Part shown: one piece after another, positions 55,338 to 64,000 of the stretch
Position numbering within the stretch: position 1 is the first letter of the stretch
Layout: every line of letters starts with the position of its first letter
NCBI GenBank assembly: GCA_018398585.1
Contig: JAGTTD010000012.1
Location: 23,941,036 to 24,005,035 of the forward strand
Direction of reading: 5' to 3'
DNA length: 64,000 bases
Source of the DNA: Simmondsia chinensis
Taxonomy: Eukaryota > Streptophyta > Magnoliopsida > Caryophyllales > Simmondsiaceae
Position numbers and translations under genes: made by a program
Notes under the pieces: generated by a model
The model's input: the letters and a program-made list of their open reading frames with translations, nothing else
Database searches by the model: none
Told to the model about the DNA's origin: nothing

Positions 55338-58300
55338 GGGAAATTGTACGGATATACTCAAAATGTATATTTTTTTTCCAAATACACATCCCAAAAATAC
55401 ACAAATAAACGCTGATTTTACACAAATATTACCCATCATACACCGTGTATGAAGTGCATCATACACCAATAAAACTTGAAATACACGTATATAAGCAGAT
55501 TTCAGACCACTGTACCCTTAAATAAATGGAAAAACCTGTAAAAGTTGATTTTATGCTATTAAAACCTATCATACATTGTGTATGACAAGATCTTTACCGC
55601 TAATTACTTCAACTATACCTAAATAAGGTCATTTTACACCATTAAAATGAATCATACCCAGTGTATGATTCGATTTCAGACCACTGTACCCCTAATTACT
55701 TGAAAAAAACAGCAAAAGTTGATTTTTTGCTATTATAACCTATCATACATTGTGTATGATAAGTCATTTACAACTAATTACTTGAAAAACACCTGAATAA
55801 GTTCCTTTTACACCATTAAAACGTATCATACCCATTGTATGATTCGATTTCATCCCACTGTAACAGTAATTAGTTGAAAAAACCAGTAAAAGTTGATTTT
55901 ATGCGATTAAAACCTATCATATATTGTGTATGACAAGTCATTTACCATTAATTTCTTGTAATACGCCTGCATAAGCTCATTTTACACCATTAAAACGAAT
56001 CATACCCAGTGTATGATTCGATTTCAGACCACTTACCCCTAATTATTTGAAAAAAAAACTGCAAAAGTTGATTTTATGCCATTTTAACGTATCATACATT
56101 GTGTATGATAAGTCATTTACCACTAATTGCTTGAACTAAACCTGAATAAGTTCATTTTACACCATTAAAACGTATCATACCCAGTGTATGATTCGATTTC
56201 AGACCACTGTACCCCTAATAACTTGAAAAAAAACAGCAAAAGTTGATTTTTTGCCATTATAACATATCATACATTGTGTATGATAAGTCATTTACAACTA
56301 ATTACGTGAAAAACACCTGAATAAGTTCCTTTTACACCATTAAAATGCATCATACCCAGTGTATGATTCGAGTTCATCCCACTGTAACAGTAATTAGTTG
56401 AAAAAACTAGTAAAAGTTGATTTTATGCCATTAAAACCTATCATACATTGTGTATGACAAGTAATTTACCACTAATTTATTGTAATAAACCTGAATAAGC
56501 TCATTTTAAACCATTAAAACGAATCATACCCACTGTACGATTCGATTTCATACCACTTACCCCTAATTATTTGAAAAAAACAGCAAAAGTTGATTTTTTG
56601 CCATTATAACGTATCATACATTGTGTATGATAAGTCATTTACAACTAATTACTTGAAATAAACCTGAATAAGTTTATTTTACACCATTAAAACACATCAT
56701 ACCCTGTGTATGATACGATTTCAGACCACTATAGCACTAATTACCTACAAAAATCTGTAAAAGTTGAATTCATGCCAATAACACCTATAATAATTTGTGT
56801 ATGATAGGTCATTTATCACTAATTACTTAAAACATACCTGAAGAGGTTCATATTTAACAATTTTAACTCATCATACCCATTGTATGATTCGATTCAGCCC
56901 TCTGTAACAGTAATTAGAAGTAAAAACCAGTAAAAGTTGATTTGTTGATATTATAACCTATCATACATTGTGTATGATAAGTCATTTACAACTAATTGCT
57001 TGAAAAACACCTGAATAAGTTCATTTTACAACATTAAAATGTATCATACCCATTGTATGATTCGATTTCATCCCACTGTAACAGTAATTAGTTGAAAAAA
57101 TCAGTAAAAGTTGATTTTATGCCATTATAACCGATCATACATTATGTATGACAAGTCATTACCACTAATTTCTTATAATAAACCTGAATAAGTTTATTTT
57201 ACACCATTAAAACACATCATACCCAGTGTATGATACGATTTCAGACCACTTACCCCTAATTACTTGAAAAAAACAGCAAAAGTTAATTTTATGCCATTAA
57301 CACCTATAAGAATTTGTGTATGATAAGTGATTTAGAACTAATTGCTTGAAATAAACCTGAATAAGTTCATTTTACACCATTAAAACACATCATACCCATT
57401 GTATGATTCGATTCAGCCCTCTATAACAGTAATTAGAAGTAAAAACCAGTAAAAGTTGATTTTTTGACATTATAACCTATCCTACATTGTGTATGATAAG
57501 TCATTTACAACTAATTGCTTGAAAAGAACCTGAATAAGTTCATTTTACACCATTAAAATGTATCATACCCATTGTATGATTCGATTTCATCCCACTGTAA
57601 CAGTAATTAGTTGAAAAAAACAGCAAAAGTTGATTTTATGCCATTATAACCTATCATACATTGTGTATGACAAGTCATTTACCACTAATTTCTTGTAATA
57701 CACCTGAATAAGTTCATTTTACACCATTAAAACGCATCATACCTAGTGTATGATTCGATTTCATCCCACTGTACGTCTAATTACTTGAAAAAAAACAGCA
57801 ACAGTTGATTTCATGCGATTATAACCTATCATACATTGTGTATGATAAGTCATTTACCACTAATTGTTTTAATAAAACCTGAAAAGGTTCATTTTAGACC
57901 ATTTCAGAGTATCATACCCATTGTATGATTAGATTTCAGCCCACTGTAACAGTAATTACTTGAAAAAAAAGCAAAACTTGATTTTTTACCATTATAACCT
58001 ATCATACATTGTGTATGACAAGGCATTTACCACTAATTGCTTGAACTACACCTGAATAAGTTCATTTTACACCATTTTAACTCATCATACCCATTGTATG
58101 ATTCGATTTCAGACCACTATACCCCTAATTACTTGAAAAAAACAGCAAAAGTTGATTTTATGCCATTATAACCTATCATACATTGTGTATGACAAGTCAT
58201 TTACCACTAATTGCTTGGAATACACCTGAATAAGTTCATTTTACACCATTAAAACGCATCATACCCAGTGTATGATTCGATTTCATCCAACTGTACGTCT

Positions 58301-58767
58301 AATTACTTGAAACAAAAAGCAAAAGTTGATTTTATGCCATTATAACCTATCATACATTGTGTATGATAAGTCTTTTACCACTAATTTCTTGTGATACACC
58401 TGAATAAGCTCATTTTACACCATTAAAAGGAATCATACCCAGTGTATGATTTTATTAATTACTTCAAGCACGCCTAAACAAGGTCTGGGAGGGAAGAAGA
58501 AGAAAGGGCAAATTTGGAAATTATATATATTTTTTGACAAAAAAAAATTCAAAAGGAAAAAAAAATGAAGAAAAGGAGAGTGAAAGGTCAAAAGAGTGTA
58601 CTTTTGCCTGCCTTGCATTAAATGAGGAGAGAGAAAGAGAGAGAGAGAGGGGACGGATGGGGGGGGTGAGGTGGGAGGGCATTTCTGTCCAAAATAGTCT
58701 ATTTATGGTTAAAGGGGTCTCAAAAACATTAAGGGGGGGCTGGGGGGTCCAATCCGTACGATTTCCC
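55338..58767 (-). repeat. Right terminal arm (TIR) of the MULE
   Basis: 3430 bp against 2408 bp for the left arm. The inner end GGGAAATTGTACGGAT (55338-55353) and outer end AATCCGTACGATTTCCC (58751-58767) are inverted copies of one motif. It carries the same G-run (58659-58666), CT/GA repeat and CATTTAATGC block as the left arm. The longer size comes mainly from extra 174-bp units. Confidence 0.9.
55430..58460 (-). repeat. Satellite-like array, ~174-bp dimer, right arm
   Basis: TCATACC landmarks at 55652, 55826, 56000, 56175, 56350, 56524, 56697, 56871, 57044, 57217, 57390, 57563, 57737, 57912, 58084, 58258 and 58433 give a 172-175 bp period, about 17 units. It is inverted relative to the left arm, as expected for a terminal inverted repeat. 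Confidence 0.93.
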
Positions 58768-58829
58768 TCCAATTTTTTGAAGTCTATTTGTGTTAGGTAT
58801 TATTGCCTTTAACATTAATATGTGAACAA

Positions 58830-59170
58830 ATAGAGACTCAACTGGTGAGAAGTTGAAAGGGCAAGTGATGCATTGAGGAGGGGATGCATTAATTGGGATG
58901 AGTCAACCTTTACTATTTAGGCATTATAGCTTAAGGTAGTGTCCACAATGAATAATGTTGTCAATTTACATAAATTAGAAACAAATAATTCGGTTGGGAT
59001 GAGATCGTCCCTAAGAATCCACATAAAGCCCGGTTCAATGATGAGGTCATCCCTAGACTTAACTATGACTCCTCGCAGGATGTTTACAGTGGCCCCATTA
59101 GACCTATTCACCAAAACGCCATCAAATCTGGCCTACATATATAGGGGCTCGATGTCCTTGTTACACATTG
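58830..59170 (-). pseudogene. Tat/Ogre-type gypsy protease remnant
   Basis: Minus-strand translation from about 59165 gives KDIEPLYM, stop, ARFDGVLVNRSNGATVNIL (active site DNGA decayed to RSNGA), then KSRDDLI and TELFVSN, then FIVDTTLSYNA. This follows the PLYIKAxVxGxxMxRVLVDNGAAVNVLP...FFVxDTxxSYNALLGRDW order of Tat/Ogre protease. It stops at the point where LLGRDW should follow. The 9-bp MULE target duplication lies just left, so the MULE landed beside or in this element. Confidence 0.7.
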
Positions 59171-59279
59171 ATGATGCGTCAAACATTATCTTCAACACCT
59201 TTCACTCCACAACATCTGAAACCACTTGCTTTGCCTCATTCAAAGCTTATAAATCTCCATTGAGCTAGGCTTGCTTGAT

Positions 59280-60857
59280 ACTTATCTTAAACTCAATATG
59301 CAACAACATCCCCCCGCCCCTTTATAGTAGACTTGTCTCCGCCTTTGGGATTTAACCAACTTTAATGCAACCGGTCAAGTTTATCATCAAGGTCTTAATG
59401 TGTGTTTGATTGGTCATATTGGAATGCCACCTTGTTAACATCCAGAGGGCTATAGTAGTCATGATGAAGCGGACTAAAATAGTCTGCGTCAGAGTTATAC
59501 CCCTTATTTACCCAGATTTTAAAGGCGAATCCTTCCTACCAGTCATCCCCCCAGCTAAAGATTCACTACCTTATCTTTCAAATTTTTGATGTTGCCTCTG
59601 AAGGCTTTAACCTAAGGTGCCTCACCATTCTTCGTACTGTGAAGACCATCCGAGTGCATGGACCTCATATGGGTGGCTGCAGCCTAGCCTTTGTTATGAG
59701 CATCGCTCGCTTACTAGTGATTGTTTAAACTGAGCTCGTCTCTCAGTTCCCCTTTTCCTTAGTATTATTCTCTTTTAGGTCATTATCAACTTTGTCTCCG
59801 ATGCTCCAGCTTCTATTCTAGACTTAATTTCGTCCTGGCTTGCTTGGTCTCTCCTCCAGTTATTACATAGGTGAACTCCTGAAGGCTACCTTCCAGTGGG
59901 TGGGGGCTCACAATCTCTCAACTCCCTGCCAGCCTTGAACCTAACAAAGTATTTCAAGTTTCTTTTCGGATATCCTATCCTCATTATCAACTAAGCATTT
60001 GGAAAATCTTTTCTAGTATTATTATACAAGAGAACCTCCTTGAAGAGGAGGTTGAGCTGTGTTCGCTCTCTACGCAATTAAAAGGCAGAACTTTGGCACA
60101 TCGCCCTGCCATGTTCCTAAAGCTCTCGAAAACTTTTTGGTCTTGTAGAAATTATGGCCCGCTAACATTCCCCTTGTTTGAGACCCATAACCGTCTCTTT
60201 AGAACTTGTGAGTTTATTGACCCTTTTCTCTTATTAGCAATCAATTCTTAATGGCTAAACATTCATAAATAGTGTGCATAAAATGATGTGCCGCCTACAG
60301 AGGTCATCATCTAGCTCCCCATTGAAACATTGAGGTAGGTGACGATATCGTAGAAAGAGGGGCGATGGCAATTGGGGCAATCGAAAACTCATTTTGGAAA
60401 TAGCATGGGAATGAAACAAGACCTAGCGAAATGGTGATGCTAGATTAATTGCCTACCTTGCGAAAACCTCCAAGATAGAAGCACAATGATAGATTTTGCG
60501 TAACACACGCCCATACGCCACCGAAGGGGGCGTGAACCATAGCCTCTAAGACTAGGTGGAGCATAAATGAATAGGGTAGGCATGAGGGTTGGTTGGAGCA
60601 ACCAAAGGTGGGGGAGGAGCATTAGGAATTGGGGCACTCAGTGATGGCAATTGAGTGATCGATGGTGGCGGGCAGGGGTAATGTTGGTTGTCGATTGTTG
60701 GCATTGGTGACTAGTGGTGTTTTTCAATGTAGAGGGAGGAGGGTGATGTGTTAAGTGTCAACACAACATTATTGGGTTTTTTTTTTTCCCAATATTGATT
60801 AGCATTTTATTTTTTTCTTTTTAATTATCGTTACAAAACGAAACATTTTATTTAAGG
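59280..60857 (-). other. Probable decayed gag of the Tat-type element
   Basis: No clear frame. By position it should be upstream (gag) of the protease remnant. The minus frame around 60050-60130 has an SFRNMAGRCAKVLPF stretch but I cannot assign it firmly. (T)12 at about 60778 and an A/T-rich tail precede the next LTR. Confidence 0.35.
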
Positions 60858-61660
60858 ATTGTTAGAGAAAATAAGTAAGCACGTCCTTAGCGGCGCTAGG
60901 CCTTGGCGGCGAAGCCCTTATGACATGTATGGACCCAGACAGCCCGTACTCGATGCAAGACCACGGCAGCATAGCCTTAGCGGAGCCCGTCATATCGCCA
61001 ACCCCTTATGACCACGGCACTGTGTACATGAGAGCCCTATGCGGGTCTATGGCAGTACGAGCTTGGCGGGTGAACCTTTAGGCTTGGCGGCATACCCACC
61101 ACGGCATATCCATCATGGCGCGTGCCCCTTTACAGCAGCACCACACCACCGCCAACTTGCCTAGCCAATCACCAATCAGCAATCATGACTCGCCTAACCG
61201 ATCACCAACCACCACCTAGCCAACCAATCACCATTCAGCCGCCTACCTTTTCCCCTTATGTTAAGCAACCTCGACGACCATGGTACCGCCAACCCCTGAA
61301 CCGCCTCCCATCTTGTTATTATTACCAGCCCTTCGCCTCTCATTCAGGCCAAGCCTCCCACTCGGAACTTCTCCCTCTTTTTCCCAAGACTCCCTCGTCT
61401 CTCTCTCCTAAGATCCCACATCTCTTACCAAGCTGACCCGAGGCCTCACACCCCACACTCTCTCTCTCTCCTAAGAGACCCCCTGTCTCTCTCTCTTGGC
61501 ACTCTCATTCTCCACCGACTTCTCTCTCCTCCAATTCACTTAATATCACCTCTCATTTATTTTACGCATATTTATGACCACAGCCTTTACTGACTTAGAG
61601 ATTGGAGGGGTCTCCCGCGGGTCCCTCTAACCACCCTGCTTGTTTTGCAGGTAAGCCCAA
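60858..61660 (+). repeat. Tat-type gypsy LTR (plus strand)
   Basis: Starts near TGTTAGAGAAAATAAG and contains repeated TTGGCGG/ACGGCA words (60890-61130), a CT-rich leader (61380-61530), then ACTGACTTAGAGATTGGAGG, CCCTGC and TTTTGCAGG (61588-61652). The ending matches 33418-33493. No partner LTR or coding region in the same orientation follows within the window, so it may be solo or truncated. The 104-codon ORF here is compositional. Confidence 0.5.
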
Positions 61661-62854
61661 ACCAAATACGCAAGCAACTGACATCTCAGGAAGAGTTTGA
61701 GTTCGACTCTCATCCTAAAGAACCTATTGATTCTTGTTTGGGATAAATTGGGTCAGGCCTACTCATTTAAGCTACCTGCTCAATTTATTCAGAAACAAGG
61801 ATATTTTGAACTTTTTTTTAAATTTTATTAGGAATGTCACGGCATTTAAACTAAAAAATCATTTCATGCTAACTTATATATCAAACAAATAAAATAAAAT
61901 TTTAGGGATTTTGGGTAATTTACATGTTAATACTGTTATATTTGGTGCATTAATTTTTTTAATTCATAAACCATGTAAAATAATTTTTTTAGTACAAAAG
62001 TTACATATATTTAATAAAATAATCTCAAATCGCAGTGTGTAAAGGTGTGATATAGGGCCATTATCCAACTCGTTTTCATTAGCAGTGTCACGACATGGCC
62101 GTTGGTGTGTGGAATGAAGACAATAGTGAAGGGATGGTGGGTTTACCGATAAATAACAGTAAGTTCTGCATACTTTTATACCATTGTTTGGACTATTTTA
62201 TTAAACACATATAACTTTTAGAACAAAAAATGATTTTACAAAGTTTGTGACACTAAAAAATTAATATAATAGACCTCAAGATACTAATATATAATTTAAC
62301 CTAAATTTTATGAACAAAAACTTAATTTACTATATTATTCACCCTATTGATAATAACAAAAAGGAGAATTGTCACCTAAGTGTACTAAGTTTTAGACACT
62401 TATCATCTCTATATACCTTGATATTTCAATATATATAATGAGATACCCTAAGGTTTTAAAATTTTATTAGTTAGGTATCCTATGTAGGAATTTGGTGAAT
62501 ATTGTCAAACTTCAATCGATTTTCTCCTTAAAATATCAATGTGGTACATAATTACGATAATATATATATGCTATATTCATATTTTATGTGAAAATTTAGC
62601 GGATTACGAAAAAATTCAATAAACTATGATAAAAAAATATCTACATATGAGTGAAACAATATATCAAGTTAATATTTTATGACAAAAAATATTAACACCT
62701 TAGAATATACCTATATAAGTGTTAAAAAAAAAAAAGCATACCTATAAATATTAGCAATGTGTAATAAAAATCCACCGAATTTTGATAGATATACTTGATT
62801 GATAAAATTTTTGAACTTTAAAATAAGTGAACATAAAATCTTTAAATGTATCTC

Positions 62855-62858
<4 letters not shown>
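61661..62858. other. AT-rich intergenic DNA
   Basis: I see no gene, no clear repeat pair and no element boundary here. Confidence 0.5.

Positions 62859-62925
<67 letters not shown>
62859..62925. repeat. (AT)n microsatellite
   Basis: An uninterrupted TA/AT run of about 65 bp. Confidence 0.97.
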
Positions 62926-62928
<3 letters not shown>

Positions 62929-62929
62929 T

Positions 62930-64000
62930 TATTTAAATTAAACTAGGTAATATAATATGTGAAATACAAGATAATTGAAATGGGCTAGGTATTATAGTAA
63001 TACTAAAGCCCACTACTATTGTGATTGTAATAAATAAATTAATGGATTAAAATGATTAAATATCCAGTCTAATTAAATTAGGCTAGATATTAAAACATAA
63101 TTAAGTTAAGGGACTAATTATCATTAAGGTATTCTCTAATAATAATTGAAGTATGTATATATATAGTAATAGTAGTAGTAGTAGCAGCAGCAGTAATAAT
63201 AACAATAATAATAAATAAAAAAAAGAAAAGGGAAAGGAAAAGGAAAAAGAAAAGAAAAAAAATAAAGTAAAATCTTTCCCCACCCCACATGTTGTCTCTC
63301 TCTCCCGTACAGCTCTCTCTCTCACCGCGTTACTCTCTCTCGTCTACCGTCCTCCCCTCGCCTCTACCGTCGTCACCGGTGCTGCCACCACCTCTCGGTA
63401 CCGCCTTCCGACGTCGACCACCACGGTACGTGTCTCTCCTCTTCTCTCTTCGCTCCCCTCTACCGCCTCCCACCATCACGGTACCGCGCACCACCACGGT
63501 ATGCCTGACCCACGCCGGTACCACTCGACCCCGGTGCCGCCTCCCACCACCACGGTACCGTCCGACCACCTCAATACCGTCTGACCTCCAGGGGTCTATA
63601 CCCCTAACCCTCAACCCTTCAAACCACACAACCACCCCACAACTCTCTCTCTCCTCTCGGTTTTCTCTCTCTACACTCACGACTCTTACTCCCTCTCCTG
63701 TCGTTCTGCTCCGGCCACCACACCGGTACGGCTCAAGCCACCACGCTGGTATCGTCACCTCGCCAGTGGCTTAGAAGCTAAATTTGTTGGATTTAAGTTA
63801 GTGAAGGTAAGTATACCACCTCCCCTACTTGATTGTTAACTACAAAAATTGCTTTAAATGACTTGATTTGTAAGATTTATATTTTGAATGATTTACTGAT
63901 TTGCTAAATAGGATTGGACATATGTGTTATTGAATTATATTGATTTATACGTTAGGTTGATATTGAATAGGTGATTTCTATTCTTATGGTTTGAATTAAA
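62930..64000 (+). other. CT-rich leader-like region, possible LTR or 5' end of a gene
   Basis: A trinucleotide run (TAGTAG..CAGCAG, 63165-63195), a purine block (AAAAGGGAAAGG, 63215-63265) and a pyrimidine-rich stretch (63285-63720) are followed by GTGAAG|GTAAGT at 63806, a good splice donor. Within it CCACCACGGTACC-like words recur about every 30-60 bp (63380-63570). Both 161-codon (+) and 142-codon (-) ORFs come from this low-complexity sequence. A Tekay/Del-type gypsy LTR is one candidate; a host 5' exon is another. Confidence 0.35.

Larger units (their letters stand above)
40977..58767. mobile_element. 17.8-kb Mutator-like element (MULE) with transposase and Ulp1-like gene
   Basis: The left terminus GGGAAATCGCACGGATTGG and the inward-read right terminus GGGAAATCGTACGGATTGG match at 18 of 19 bases. 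The inverted homology continues for kilobases (41-43.5 kb against 55.2-58.7 kb). Flanks TCTAATTTT (40968-40976) and TCCAATTTT (58768-58776) form a 9-bp target duplication with one mismatch, the size expected for MULEs. Inside are a MURA transposase (+) and a convergent C48-peptidase-like gene (-), the pair known from Kaonashi/KI-type MULEs. Most remaining DNA is satellite-like repeat. The transposase frame is open, so the element may be or recently was autonomous. Confidence 0.95.

Noticed and set aside
58433..58812. ORFs rich in K/E or F/S at the outer ends of the MULE
   Set aside because: They translate GA/CT repeats of the terminal arms; their left-arm counterparts show the same composition.
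63289..63774. 161-codon plus and 142-codon minus ORFs in the CT-rich region
   Set aside because: Both arise from low-complexity CT/GA and CCACCACGGTACC repeats; overlapping frames of equal quality on opposite strands argue against coding.
1..64000. Host protein-coding genes
   Set aside because: Every reading frame with recognisable motifs belongs to a transposable element; no frame shows plant housekeeping or regulatory domains.

Overview
This window reads as repeat-dense intergenic DNA from a flowering plant. It holds Ty1/copia and Ty3/gypsy LTR retrotransposons with initiator-tRNA-Met-type primer sites, SINE/LINE tails ending in (TTG)n, hAT elements and a large Mutator-like element (MULE). 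The spliced genes have GT..AG introns and the sequence is AT-rich. No convincing host gene, tRNA or rRNA was found. The species cannot be told from the sequence.

Layout. 1-4206: 3' end and 3' LTR of an old copia element carrying two small retroposon insertions. 4207-5070: degenerate quasi-tandem repeat and a poly-C tract. 5070-18428: minus-strand gypsy (Athila/Tat-like) gag-protease remnant, split inside its protease by an 8.7-kb minus-strand copia element (8231-16920). 18429-19836: truncated third copy of that copia LTR. 19870-23780: 3' part of a plus-strand Tat-type element, with minisatellites, a duplicated 1.1-kb segment and two polypurine-tract/LTR starts. 23784-24778: hAT (Tip100-like) element with a perfect 8-bp target duplication. 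25476-32305: small hAT-like element containing a plus-strand copia element (Copia-1, 25680-32018). 33728-39681: related minus-strand copia element (Copia-2), inserted in an older copia LTR. 40977-58767: the MULE. 58768-64000: Tat-type protease remnant, a Tat-type LTR, AT-rich DNA and a CT-rich leader-like region.

The most interesting object is the 17.8-kb MULE. It has matching ends, a 9-bp target duplication with one mismatch, an uninterrupted MURA-type transposase on the + strand and a convergent nine-exon gene for a DUF1985-like/Ulp1-like C48 peptidase on the - strand. The two genes are built as mirror images: each has a non-coding first exon at the inner edge of a terminal arm, then a first intron with its splice acceptor directly before the ATG. 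A satellite-like monomer with a palindromic core (TCATACAC..GTGTATGA) fills the element. It forms ~174-bp A-B dimers in the terminal arms, and ~83-bp monomers in the transposase 5' intron, the intergenic spacer and the peptidase introns. The peptidase exons join in frame at all seven junctions between coding exons and rebuild a His-Asp-Cys triad, but one in-frame TAG interrupts the gene. I infer that the transposase, or the peptidase with a partner, could recognise the repeated core. The sequence alone does not prove this.
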